Of a stretch of 34,384 nucleotides of DNA, positions 15,290 to 23,773 are shown one piece after another (within the stretch, counting starts at the first letter, position 1; each line of letters begins with the position of its first letter). The DNA lies in NCBI GenBank assembly GCA_035548055.1, contig DASZTL010000020.1, forward strand, positions 1-34,384. The letters are read 5' to 3'. The translations under genes and the position numbers were made by a program. Below the pieces are notes generated by a model. The model saw only the letters and a program-made list of their open reading frames with translations. It was not told the DNA's origin and did no database searches. The stretch is from DASZTV01 sp035548055. Its GTDB lineage: Bacteria; Actinomycetota; Actinomycetes; JAFAQI01.

Positions 15290-16345
15290 GTGCCGGAGCG
15301 CGACGGGGGGGATTCGGTCTACGACGGCTTGCCTGACGGCGTCGTTGTTGCCGACGCCAACGGCACCGTCGTCGACCTCAACGACGCTGCCTTGCGCATC
15401 CTCGGACACGGCGACTGGCTGGGCCGGCCGCTTGCCGCCGTCCTCCCGCTCATCGATCCTCAAGGCCGCGACTGGTGGGCGTGCACGAATCCGTACGACG
15501 GCCTCTCGTCGAGGGTTCGCCAACCGGAGCGTTGGCTGACCCTTGCGCGTGAGGGCAGCCCCGACCAGAGCCTCTTGGTCACCGCGGCGTACCGGCGCGA
15601 CGCGCAGCGCAAGGTGACGTCGGTGATCGTCTCGCTTCGCGACACGAAGGCACGGTCGCGGTCGGAACGAAGCGGTGCCGAGCTCGTCTCCGTCGTCGCG
15701 CACGAGCTGCGCTCGCCGCTGACCGGGGTCAAGGGCTTCACCGCGACCCTGCTCGGCAAGTGGGACCGCTTCACCGACGAGCAGCGCCTGCACATGCTGA
15801 AGACGATCAACGCGGATGCCGACCGGCTCACCCGGCTGATCAGCGAGCTGCTCGACGTGTCGCGCATCGAGTCCGGCCGCCTGGAGCTCCACAAGCAGCT
15901 CGTCGACCTGCCGAGCCTGGTCGAGCGAGACATCGCGGGCCGTATTGCCGCGGGCGAGGAGGCGGAGCGGTTCGTCGTGGAGGCGACCGAGGTCCCGGAG
16001 GTATGGGCAGATCCCGACAAGGTGGGGCAGGTCGTCGGCAACATCGTGGAGAACGCGCTGCGACACGGGGCGGGCACCGTTCGCATCCGGCTGGGCGCGG
16101 AAGGCGATGGCGCACGGGTCACCGTCAGCGACGAGGGCGAGGGGATCTCCGCCGAAGCCTTGCCGCGAATCTTCACCAAGTTCTGGCGTGATGCCAGGCG
16201 GGGTGGCACCGGGCTCGGGCTGTTCATCGCCAAGGGCATCGTCGAGGCACACGGCGGCGTGATCGAGGCGGGTGCCGCGGACACCGGCGGTGCGCGGATC
16301 GGCTTCGCGCTCCCGGTCGGTGCTCCGAGCCACGCCGAGGTCTGA
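15290..16345 (+). CDS. PAS-domain sensor histidine kinase
   Basis: A 351-aa kinase with no predicted membrane segment, so probably a cytoplasmic sensor. The PAS domain is about residues 8-120 (YDGLPDGVVVADANGTVVDLNDAALRIL). The HisKA dimerisation helix has AHELRSPLTGVKGF with phosphoacceptor His138. The HATPase domain has the N box (DKVGQVVGNIVENALRHG) and G boxes (DEGEGIS, GGTGLGLFIAKGIVEAHGG). GTG 15290 follows an AGGAGG-type SD (15278-15283). No response regulator is next to it. The ABC importer genes follow 58 nt later; the nearest receiver protein is at 26997. Confidence 0.93.
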   Translation: MPERDGGDSVYDGLPDGVVVADANGTVVDLNDAALRILGHGDWLGRPLAAVLPLIDPQGRDWWACTNPYDGLSSRVRQPERWLTLAREGSPDQSLLVTAAYRRDAQRKVTSVIVSLRDTKARSRSERSGAELVSVVAHELRSPLTGVKGFTATLLGKWDRFTDEQRLHMLKTINADADRLTRLISELLDVSRIESGRLELHKQLVDLPSLVERDIAGRIAAGEEAERFVVEATEVPEVWADPDKVGQVVGNIVENALRHGAGTVRIRLGAEGDGARVTVSDEGEGISAEALPRIFTKFWRDARRGGTGLGLFIAKGIVEAHGGVIEAGAADTGGARIGFALPVGAPSHAEV

Positions 16346-16403
16346 ACCAGTCGCGGCGGACCCGGATCCCCGGCGGCAGTTCGGGTCGCGGGAGCATGGA
16401 TGG

Positions 16404-17249
16404 GTGACGACGGCGACGTCGCCCTCTGCCCAGGGGAGCGATCCGGCCTGTGGCGGCGGCGACGAGGCGATCGTCTTCAGCGGGGTGCACAAGTCGTTCG
16501 GGCGCGGTGACGAGCGCGTCAAGGTCCTCGATGGCGTGGACCTGAGCGTTCGGCGCGGCCAGTTCGTCACGGTCATCGGGCCGAGCGGATGCGGCAAGAC
16601 GACCTTGCTGAGGCTGGCGGCCGGGTTGTTGCGGCCCGACGCCGGCGGGGTCAGCGTCTTCGGTGCACCGGTCGCAACCGCCACGGAGGCCAAGCGAATC
16701 GGCTTCGTCCCCCAGGCGCCGGCGCTGCTGCCGTGGCGATCCGTGCTCGACAACGTGCTGCTGCCGTTGCAGGTGAACCGCAAGGCCCCGGCACCCGACT
16801 CGCCGCCGGATGCGGTTGCGCTGCTCACGGCACTCGGGCTCGGTGATGCGCTCAATCGACGGCCGCGCGAGCTCTCCGGCGGCATGCAGCAGCGCGTTGC
16901 GATTGCGCGGGCGTTCGTGTTCGACCCGGCCGTCCTCCTGATGGACGAGCCGTTCGCGGCCGTCGACGAGCTCACTCGCGAGTCGCTGCGCCATGCGCTG
17001 CTCGAGATCTGGCAGGCGAGCGGCAAGACCGTGCTGTTCGTCACCCATTCGGTCACCGAGGCGGTCGCACTCTCAGATGCGGTGGTCGTGATGTCGGCAA
17101 CGACTCATGGCGTGCAGCGGGTCATCCCGGTCGACCTCCCGCGGCCACGGGACGAGCTGGTCGAGACGACGGCCGAGTTCCTGGCCCTCGAACGCGAGCT
17201 CCGCCTGGAGCTTCGTAAGGGGTCCAAACCGGTGCGGGCACCGAGGTGA
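16404..17249 (+). CDS. NitT/TauT-type ABC transporter ATP-binding protein
   Basis: The 281-aa ATPase of the importer encoded by the next two genes. It has Walker A GPSGCGKTT, Q-loop VPQAPALLPW, signature LSGGMQQRVAIARA, Walker B VLLMDEPFAAVD and the switch His in FVTHSVTEAV. This is the SsuB/TauB/ThiZ-like subfamily. The start is GTG 16404 with GGAG at 16391-16394; the frame stays open upstream into the kinase gene. The stop overlaps the permease start (GTGA, 17246-17249). Confidence 0.95.
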   Translation: MTTATSPSAQGSDPACGGGDEAIVFSGVHKSFGRGDERVKVLDGVDLSVRRGQFVTVIGPSGCGKTTLLRLAAGLLRPDAGGVSVFGAPVATATEAKRIGFVPQAPALLPWRSVLDNVLLPLQVNRKAPAPDSPPDAVALLTALGLGDALNRRPRELSGGMQQRVAIARAFVFDPAVLLMDEPFAAVDELTRESLRHALLEIWQASGKTVLFVTHSVTEAVALSDAVVVMSATTHGVQRVIPVDLPRPRDELVETTAEFLALERELRLELRKGSKPVRAPR

Positions 17250-18025
17250 GCAGGCGGTCGCTTCGCGTCGGGGTGTGGTTGCCGCCCGTGGTGGCCCTTG
17301 CGGCGCTGGTCATCTTGTGGCAGCTGTACGCCGATCACCACCCGTACGTCGCGCCGAGGCTCGGCGAGGTCAAGGACCAGCTCACGGCGCACCCGGGTCT
17401 GTTCGCCCGCAACGCCTGGACGACGCTGCAAGAGGGGCTCGTGGGCGGCGCGGCCGGGATGGGCGCGGCGTTCGCGCTCGCCCTCGTGATGTTCTACGTG
17501 CGCTTCGTCGAGCGTGCGTTGCTGCCGCTGGCCGTCGTGCTCAACGTGACACCGCTCGTCGCGATCGCCCCCGCGTTGGTCGTGGCGTTCGGGTTCGGGA
17601 TGACGCCGAAGTACGTGATCGCCTCCCTGCTCGTCTTCTTCCCGTTCTTGGTGAACGCGCTGGCCGGGCTGCGCGACGTCGATCCTGAGGCGCTCGACCT
17701 GGTGGCAACGCTGCATGCGAGCCGGGCAGAGGTGCTGTGGCGGCTGCGTCTGCCCAGTAGCCTTCCGTACTTGTTCGCCGCCGGCCGGATCTGCATGCCG
17801 CTGAGCCTGGTCGGTGCGGTCGTCGCAGAGTTCGTCGCGGCGGGGGAAGCGAAGGGTTTGGGGACGCTCGTCGTCACGGCAGCGTCGCTTGGTGATCTCG
17901 GCACCGTGTACGCCGCGGTCGTCGTGCTAGCGGTGTTGGGGGTGGCGATGTTCGGCGCGGTCGTGGCGCTGCAACGGTTGGTTCTCGGGCGCTATGCGCC
18001 GGCTGTCGGAATGGGTCGCAGATGA
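17246..18025 (+). CDS. ABC transporter permease (SsuC/TauC type)
   Basis: A 259-aa inner-membrane permease of the BPD_transp family with about six hydrophobic segments, the first at about residues 9-28. The cytoplasmic coupling loop (EAA region) reads DLVATLHASRAEVLWRLRLPSSLPYLFAAGR and contacts the ATPase. It overlaps both neighbours by 4 nt (GTGA with the ATPase gene, ATGA with the binding-protein gene at 18022-18025), implying balanced synthesis. Confidence 0.93.
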   Translation: MSRRSLRVGVWLPPVVALAALVILWQLYADHHPYVAPRLGEVKDQLTAHPGLFARNAWTTLQEGLVGGAAGMGAAFALALVMFYVRFVERALLPLAVVLNVTPLVAIAPALVVAFGFGMTPKYVIASLLVFFPFLVNALAGLRDVDPEALDLVATLHASRAEVLWRLRLPSSLPYLFAAGRICMPLSLVGAVVAEFVAAGEAKGLGTLVVTAASLGDLGTVYAAVVVLAVLGVAMFGAVVALQRLVLGRYAPAVGMGRR

Positions 18026-19098
18026 GGCGGCGCCGGTCAGTCGGGTTCGCCGCCGTCGTGGTCGCGACGGTCCTCGGTGCCTCAGCCTGCAGCGGCGGAT
18101 CCAGTGACAACGCGGGCGGCCACGGCATCGTCTCTGCCGAGAGATGCGCCGCCAACCGCGCGGCGGGTCCGATCACCTATGTCTCGCCCTTCGGCTTCGA
18201 TGCCGCAGCCGGGATCATCGAGGTGTTCGCCGCGGACAAGCTGGGCTACTTCCGTGACCTGTGCCTCGACGTGAGGCTTGTCACCAGCTCGTCGAACTCG
18301 GCGTCGGTGGTGTCGGCGGGGACGGCGACGACGACGAGCACCGGATCGGCCGCGGACTTCCTGCTGCTCGCCGCGAACGGGTCTCACACCACCGCGGTCG
18401 CGACGTACGGCAACGCCTCGGCGTACTGCATCATCACGCGGCCGGAGTTCACCACGCTCAAACAGCTCGAAGGGCACACCCTCGGCTACCACTTCGTGAA
18501 GGCGGCTCCGAATCTCGCGATGCTCCGCGCCGCGGGTGTCGACATCGACAAGGTGAAGCTGATCAACACCCCGAACTTCGACCCGCACCAGGTGGTGCAG
18601 GGCAAGCTCGACGCGGTCAGCTGCTACCAGTCCAACGAGCCGCTCACGCTCCGCGCCGAAGGTGCCAAGTTCAACCTGTTCACTCCGCAGCAGTTCGGGG
18701 TGTCCGGCACCTACAACGTCGTCTTCTTCAACACCGACTTCCTGACGGCGCACCGCGATGCGGCGCAGGACTTCATGCGTGCCGATCTGCACGCGTTCGC
18801 GTACTGCGAGACGCATCAGGCAGAGTGCGTGTCGATCGAGCAGGGGTACGCCGCGCGGGCGGGTGCGGAGTACCCCGTGCCGCATGAGCGTCAAGTCTGG
18901 AAGCTCGAGGCCGCGCTGTCCCGTAACAACACCTTGCCAGGCAAGGGAATCGGGGTGCAGTCAGAGGCTGAATGGCAACCGGAGCTGCGCGAGGTGACGG
19001 AGTTCGGCCTCGCCAAGAACGTGCCGCCGCTGAGCGAGGTCGAGGACACGACGCTCGTGTCTGAGCTCTATCGCGGCAACCACCTGATCTGGCCGTAG
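18022..19098 (+). CDS. Substrate-binding lipoprotein, NMT1/THI5-like
   Basis: A 358-aa extracytoplasmic binding protein. Residues 1-22 form a signal peptide (four Arg, then a hydrophobic stretch) ending in lipobox ASAC, with Cys23 as the lipidated residue. The mature part has the NMT1/THI5 layout: ITYVSPFGFDAAAGIIEVFAADKLGYF at the start and a hinge-containing TLKQLEGHTLGY. The family imports hydroxymethylpyrimidine-type thiamine precursors, riboflavin, sulfonates or nitrate. No TPP or second FMN riboswitch precedes this operon, so the substrate is open. Confidence 0.88.
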   Translation: MRRRRSVGFAAVVVATVLGASACSGGSSDNAGGHGIVSAERCAANRAAGPITYVSPFGFDAAAGIIEVFAADKLGYFRDLCLDVRLVTSSSNSASVVSAGTATTTSTGSAADFLLLAANGSHTTAVATYGNASAYCIITRPEFTTLKQLEGHTLGYHFVKAAPNLAMLRAAGVDIDKVKLINTPNFDPHQVVQGKLDAVSCYQSNEPLTLRAEGAKFNLFTPQQFGVSGTYNVVFFNTDFLTAHRDAAQDFMRADLHAFAYCETHQAECVSIEQGYAARAGAEYPVPHERQVWKLEAALSRNNTLPGKGIGVQSEAEWQPELREVTEFGLAKNVPPLSEVEDTTLVSELYRGNHLIWP

Positions 19099-19107
19099 CC
19101 GGCTCCT

Positions 19108-19113
19108 TAGACT
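19108..19113 (+). promoter_or_regulatory. Candidate -10 box for pheST
   Basis: TAGACT (the same hexamer as the infC -10) lies 12 nt before the pheS ATG. The transcript would have a leader of only about 6 nt, which fits the absence of an SD before pheS. The -35 region is weak. Confidence 0.35.
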
Positions 19114-19125
19114 TCAGCAGCGAAA

Positions 19126-20235
19126 ATGTCCGGACCGAACGACTCGTACGACCCCAAGGAAGTGGCTGCGCTGTCTGACGACGCCCTGGCGACCGCCGTC
19201 GAGGCCGGCGTGGCTGCTATCAACGCGGCCGGTGACCTCGACGCCCTCGCGGCTGCGCACACGGCGCACTTGGGCGTCCGATCGCCGGTCGCGCTCGCCC
19301 GACGTGAGCTCGGCGCGCTGCCGCCGCAAGCCAAAGCGGATGCCGGCCGCCGGGTCAACCAGGCCATCTCGGCCATCACCGACGCGCACCAGGCCCGACA
19401 GGCGACGCTGGAGAAAGAGCGGGACGAGCGGGTGCTCGTCGAGGAGGCGGTCGATGTCACGCTGCCGTGGGACCGGGTGCCACAGGGCGGGCGGCATCCA
19501 CTGACCTTGATCCAGGAGCGGGTGGCCGACGTCTTCATCGGCATGGGGTGGGAGATCGCCGAGGGCCCCGAGGTCGAGGCCGCCTGGTACAACTTCGATG
19601 CGCTCAACATCCCGCCGTCGCATCCCGCCAGGGAGACCCAGGACACGCTTTGGCTCGACCCGCCGAGCTCGGGGGTGCTGCTGCGCACGCAGACCTCGCC
19701 GGTGCAGATCCGTGCGCTCCTCGCTCGCGGCGCGCCGTGCTACGTCGCGGTGCCCGGCCGGGTGTATCGCCAGGAGGCGCTCGACGCGACGCACAGCGCC
19801 GTCTTCCATCAGCTAGAGGGACTTGCGGTCGACGAGGGCCTGACGATGGCAGACCTCAAGGGGACGCTCGATGCTCTCGCGCGGGCGATGTTCGGTCCGG
19901 AGACCAGGACGCGGCTTCGACCCGACCACTACCCGTTCACCGAACCGTCGGCCGATGTCGATCTGCAGTGCTGGGTGTGCCGCGGCGCGTCTGCTGAGCC
20001 GGGCGCCGAGCCGTGCAAGACCTGCCGTTCCGAGGGATGGGTGGAGTGGGGCGGCAGCGGGATGGTCCACCCGGTCGTCCTCGCATCGGCCGGTGTCGAT
20101 CCGCAGCGTTACACGGGCTTCGCGTTCGGTATGGGCCTCGAGCGCACCCTGATGTCCCGACACGACATGTCCGACATCCGTGACCTCGTCGAGGGCGACG
20201 TCCGGGTCACCGCGGCACTGGGCCGTGAGGCCTGA
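19126..20235 (+). CDS. pheS: Phenylalanyl-tRNA synthetase alpha subunit
   Basis: The catalytic subunit of the (alpha-beta)2 enzyme, 369 aa. The N-terminal coiled-coil that grips tRNA-Phe is about residues 5-105. The class II core has HPLTLIQERVADVFIGMGWEIAEGPEVE (motif 1), THSAVFHQLEGLAVD (motif 2) and FAFGMGLERTLMSRHDMSDIRD (motif 3). A four-Cys segment (CWVC...CKTC) precedes GWVEWGGSGMVHP. The stop overlaps the pheT ATG (TGATG, 20233-20237). Confidence 0.97.
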   Translation: MSGPNDSYDPKEVAALSDDALATAVEAGVAAINAAGDLDALAAAHTAHLGVRSPVALARRELGALPPQAKADAGRRVNQAISAITDAHQARQATLEKERDERVLVEEAVDVTLPWDRVPQGGRHPLTLIQERVADVFIGMGWEIAEGPEVEAAWYNFDALNIPPSHPARETQDTLWLDPPSSGVLLRTQTSPVQIRALLARGAPCYVAVPGRVYRQEALDATHSAVFHQLEGLAVDEGLTMADLKGTLDALARAMFGPETRTRLRPDHYPFTEPSADVDLQCWVCRGASAEPGAEPCKTCRSEGWVEWGGSGMVHPVVLASAGVDPQRYTGFAFGMGLERTLMSRHDMSDIRDLVEGDVRVTAALGREA

Positions 20236-22688
20236 TGCGCGCTCCACTCTCCTGGATCCGCGAGTACGTCGACCTGCCTGACGTCGCCGCGCACGAGGTC
20301 GCCGAGCGGCTCACCGCGGCCGGACTGCAGGTGGAGCGGGTCGATCGCGTCGGTGAGGGGATCGACGGCGTCGTCATCGCCAAGGTCCTGGCGATCGAGG
20401 AGCTCGAGGGCTTCAAGAAGCCGATCCGCTGGGTGACGCTGACGGATGGCGCCGACGAGCGACAGGTGATCTGTGGCGCGACCAACTTCGCGGTCGACGA
20501 TGTCGTCGCCTACGCCCGACCGCCCGCGAACCTCCCGGGCGGGTTCCGGGTGGAAGCGCGCGAGGCGTACGGGCACATGTCCGACGGCATGATCTGCTCG
20601 GGCCGCGAGCTGGCGATCTCCGACGACCACGCCGGCATCCTGCTCCTGGACCGCTCGCTCCCGCTGGGTGCCGACGTCGTGGAGGTGCTCGAGCTCCGCG
20701 AGGACGTCCTCGATCTGTCGATCAACCCCGACCGCGGCTACGCGCTTTCGATCCGCGGTGTGGCTCGCGAGATCGCGACGACGTACGGCGTGCCGTTCCG
20801 CGATCCGGCCGCCGTGTCGGCCCGGCCACCGGGCAGTGGCTATCCGGTCACGATCGAGGCCGCCGACGGCTGTGACCGCTACCTCGCCGCCTCGCTCACC
20901 GACCTGGATCCGTCCGTCCCGACGCCCGGATGGATGCAGCGTCGCCTTGTCATGGCGGGGATGCGTCCGATCTCGCTCATGGTCGACGTCACCAACTACG
21001 TGATGCTCGCGATCGGCCAGCCGATGCACGCATTCGACCTCGTGAAGGTGAACGGACCGATCGTCGTACGCCGAGCCCGTGGTGGTGAACGGCTACGGAC
21101 GCTCGACGGCGTCGACCGCGAGCTCGACCCGCGCGACCTGGTCATCGCCGATGACAGTGGAGCGATAGCGCTCGCCGGCGTGATGGGTGGGGAGAGCACC
21201 GAGATCACAGATGCCACGCGCGACGTCCTGCTGGAGGCGGCCCACTTCGAGCCGACAACCGTGGCCTACACGTCACGGCGGCATCGGCTGGGCTCAGAGG
21301 CCTCTCGACGCTTCGAGCGTGGCGTCGACGATGCGTTGCCGCGGCAGGCTGCTGAGCTGGCGATCGCTGTCCTCGTGGAGCTCGGAGCTGCGCAGCGCAC
21401 CGACCGCTCCACGGACATCGACAATCGCCCACTGGTGCCGTCGATCGAGCTGGATCCGTCGCATCCGGGTCGAATCGCCGGGATCGAGTACCCGTACGAG
21501 ACCGTCGTCACCCGCCTCAACGACATCGGTTGCACCGTCCGTGAGCGCGCCGGCGCGTTCGATGTCGTGCCGCCGTCATGGCGGCCGGATCTGCGCATCG
21601 CGGTGGACCTGGTCGAAGAGGTCGTCCGCCTCGAGGGGTACGCCAATCTCCCCTCGACGCTGCCGCGCGCCCTTGCGGGCGCGGGACTGACCCGGGAGCA
21701 GCGCCTTCGGCGGGTGATCGGACGGAGCCTCGCGGACGCCGGCTACACCGAGGTGCTGTGCTCGCCGTTCGTGGACGAAGCGGCGGGGCAGCGGCTTCAG
21801 GTGGAGCCCGGCGACGGACGGAATCCCTCGGTGCGGCTCGCGAACCCGGTGAGCGATGCCGAGCCGTTCCTTCGCGCCAGCCTGCTGCCGGGTCTGTTTG
21901 CCGCCGTCGTGCGCAACATCGGTCGCGGCCTGACCGACGTGGCGCTGTTCGAGACCGGTCCGGTGTTCCGGCACCCGAGCTCGGTCGGGACACCGGATCT
22001 GCCGGCGGGCCATCGCCCGCTCGACGCGGAGCTGCTCGCTCTGGACGCCGCACTTCCCGATCAGCCCGGCCGCATCGCTGTGGTTCTCGCCGGCGATCGA
22101 GAGCTGCCGGGTTGGTGGGGTAAAGGGCGCGCCGGTTCGTGGGCCGATGCGATCGAGGCGGCACGACTCCTCGGCCGCGTGCTCGGCGTCGACATCACAG
22201 TGACAGCGGATCGGCACGCGCCCTTCCACCCGGGTCGGTGCGCGTCGCTGACCGTCGGGGAGGACCTGCTGGGTCATGCCGGCGAGGTGCATCCCCGGGC
22301 GATCGAAGCCTTCGGCCTCCCGGCGCGGAGCAGCGCGATGGAGATCTCTCTGGATGTCCTGCTCGCGACGGCCGCCGGCGTGACGGCCGCGCCGCTCGTC
22401 TCCTCGTACCCGGCCGCGAACATCGACCTCGCCGTGACCGTCGACATGACGGTGCCGGCGGCAGCGCTCGAAGCGGCGCTGCGAGCCGGCGCGGGGGAGC
22501 TGCTCGAGGCGATCCGGCTCTTCGATGTGTACGTCGGGGAGCAGGTCGGCGAAGGCCGCAAGTCGATGGCCTACGCGCTGCGGCTTCGGGCCCCCGACCG
22601 CACGCTCACCGTCGAGGAGGCGACCGCCGTCCGCGACGCCGCGGTCGCCGCGGCCGCCGCCCGGGTCGGTGCCGAACTGCGCGCTTGA
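20235..22688 (+). CDS. pheT: Phenylalanyl-tRNA synthetase beta subunit
   Basis: 817 aa, full length. Domains in order: N-terminal strand MRAPLSWIREYVDLPD; an EMAP/OB tRNA-binding domain around residues 40-150 (KVLAIEELEGFKKPIRWVTLT, ICGATNF); the B3/B4 editing domain, including DVTNYVMLAIGQPMHAFDL; the B5 domain; a catalytic-like core; and a C-terminal FDX-ACB anticodon domain (SSYPAANIDLAVTVD to the end). Translated with pheS through the overlapping start. Confidence 0.97.
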   Translation: MRAPLSWIREYVDLPDVAAHEVAERLTAAGLQVERVDRVGEGIDGVVIAKVLAIEELEGFKKPIRWVTLTDGADERQVICGATNFAVDDVVAYARPPANLPGGFRVEAREAYGHMSDGMICSGRELAISDDHAGILLLDRSLPLGADVVEVLELREDVLDLSINPDRGYALSIRGVAREIATTYGVPFRDPAAVSARPPGSGYPVTIEAADGCDRYLAASLTDLDPSVPTPGWMQRRLVMAGMRPISLMVDVTNYVMLAIGQPMHAFDLVKVNGPIVVRRARGGERLRTLDGVDRELDPRDLVIADDSGAIALAGVMGGESTEITDATRDVLLEAAHFEPTTVAYTSRRHRLGSEASRRFERGVDDALPRQAAELAIAVLVELGAAQRTDRSTDIDNRPLVPSIELDPSHPGRIAGIEYPYETVVTRLNDIGCTVRERAGAFDVVPPSWRPDLRIAVDLVEEVVRLEGYANLPSTLPRALAGAGLTREQRLRRVIGRSLADAGYTEVLCSPFVDEAAGQRLQVEPGDGRNPSVRLANPVSDAEPFLRASLLPGLFAAVVRNIGRGLTDVALFETGPVFRHPSSVGTPDLPAGHRPLDAELLALDAALPDQPGRIAVVLAGDRELPGWWGKGRAGSWADAIEAARLLGRVLGVDITVTADRHAPFHPGRCASLTVGEDLLGHAGEVHPRAIEAFGLPARSSAMEISLDVLLATAAGVTAAPLVSSYPAANIDLAVTVDMTVPAAALEAALRAGAGELLEAIRLFDVYVGEQVGEGRKSMAYALRLRAPDRTLTVEEATAVRDAAVAAAAARVGAELRA

Positions 22689-22709
22689 GCCGGGCATCGC
22701 ATACTCAAT

Positions 22710-22738
22710 CGCACATCTGCATGATCATGCACTAGGAT
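22710..22738 (+). promoter_or_regulatory. Candidate leaderless promoter of the arg operon
   Basis: A -35-like CGCACA (22710-22715), a 17-nt spacer and a -10 TAGGAT (22733-22738), then 6 nt to ATG 22745. A start 7 nt after the -10 would put +1 on the A of the ATG, the classic actinobacterial leaderless arrangement. The spacer contains the palindromic operator at 22718-22731. Confidence 0.55.
22718..22731. promoter_or_regulatory. Candidate ArgR operator (ARG box)
   Basis: TGCATGATCATGCA is a perfect 14-bp palindrome sitting between the -35 and -10 boxes of argC, where bound ArgR would block RNA polymerase. The outline resembles the E. coli ARG-box half-sites (TGAATnnnnATTCA type), and argR is encoded in the same operon. 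The assignment is by position and symmetry only. Confidence 0.55.
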
Positions 22739-22744
22739 GCCAGG

Positions 22745-23773
22745 ATGGGCATTCGGACGGCGGTGGTCGGCGCGAGCGGCTACTCCGGTGGCGAGCTGCT
22801 GCGCCTGATCGACACCCACCCGACTCTCGAGGTAGGAGCGCTCGTCGCCGGCGGCAACGCCGGCCGGCGGCTCGGTGAGCTCCACCCGCAGCTCGTCTCG
22901 ATGGCTGACCAGATGCTGCTGGATGCTTCGGCGCCCGAGCTCGGTGACGCCGAGCTCGTGTTCCTCGCCCTGCCGCATGGCGCCACCCCCCAGGTCGTCG
23001 CGAACCTCAATCCGGAGGCAAAGGTCGTCGACATCGGCGCCGACTACCGGTTGGCCGACCCCGCCGACTGGCAGCGCTGGTACGGCGATGCTCACCCGGG
23101 GACCTGGCCATACGGGCTGCCCGAGCTGCCGGGTGCGCGCGCTCAGATCGCTGGATCCCGGAAGGTCGCGAACCCGGGTTGCTACGCGACGGCGGTTCAG
23201 CTCGCCTTCGCACCGCTCCTGGCGGCCGGACTCATCGAGTCGACCGATCTCGTGGTGGTGGCGGGCAGTGGCACCAGCGGCGCCGGCCGGAGCTTGGCTC
23301 CAGCGCAGCTGGCGAGCGAGGTGATGGGTGATCTCACGGCGTACAAGGTCGGCGGCACGCATCGTCACATCGGCGAGATCCGGCAGACGCTGCGTGCCCT
23401 CGCGGGCACGGATGTCACGTTGTCCTTCACCCCGTTGCTGATCCCGATGCCTCGGGGGATCCTCGCGACCTGTACGGCGAGGCTGAAACCGGGCGTCGGC
23501 GGCGCCGCGCTGCGAGCGGCGTTCGCGAGATACGACGATGAACCGTTCGTCACGGTGCTGCCGGAAGGGCAGCTGCCCCACACCGCAGCGACCTGGGGCT
23601 CCAACAGCGCGCACGTGCAGGTCGTCGCGGACAGTGATCCCGGTCGGGCTGTTGTGCTGGTGGCGCTCGACAACCTCGGGAAGGGCGCGGCGGGGCAAGC
23701 GATCCAGAACGCCAACCTGATGCTCGGCCTCCCCGAGACCACCGGCCTGCCACGGAACGGGGTGGCACCGTGA
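22745..23773 (+). CDS. argC: N-acetyl-gamma-glutamyl-phosphate reductase
   Basis: Third step of arginine synthesis: NADPH-dependent reduction of N-acetylglutamyl phosphate. It has 342 aa. The Rossmann loop GASGYSGGELLRL is at residues 9-21 and catalytic Cys146 is in NPGCYAT. VVAGSGTSGAGRS and the C-terminal GQLPHTAATWGSN complete the active site. ATG 22745 follows the candidate leaderless promoter. The stop overlaps argJ (GTGA, 23770-23773). Confidence 0.97.
   Translation: MGIRTAVVGASGYSGGELLRLIDTHPTLEVGALVAGGNAGRRLGELHPQLVSMADQMLLDASAPELGDAELVFLALPHGATPQVVANLNPEAKVVDIGADYRLADPADWQRWYGDAHPGTWPYGLPELPGARAQIAGSRKVANPGCYATAVQLAFAPLLAAGLIESTDLVVVAGSGTSGAGRSLAPAQLASEVMGDLTAYKVGGTHRHIGEIRQTLRALAGTDVTLSFTPLLIPMPRGILATCTARLKPGVGGAALRAAFARYDDEPFVTVLPEGQLPHTAATWGSNSAHVQVVADSDPGRAVVLVALDNLGKGAAGQAIQNANLMLGLPETTGLPRNGVAP

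Noticed and set aside
15254..17056. 600-codon minus-strand open frame opposite the histidine kinase and ABC ATPase
   Set aside because: Antisense shadow of GC-rich codons; the + strand frames have full kinase and ATPase motifs, and the translation is low-complexity Arg/Ser/Pro-rich sequence.
18022..19098. Reading the importer as a dedicated thiamine-precursor system
   Set aside because: The binding-protein superfamily is broad and no TPP riboswitch or thi gene is nearby, so the substrate was left open.
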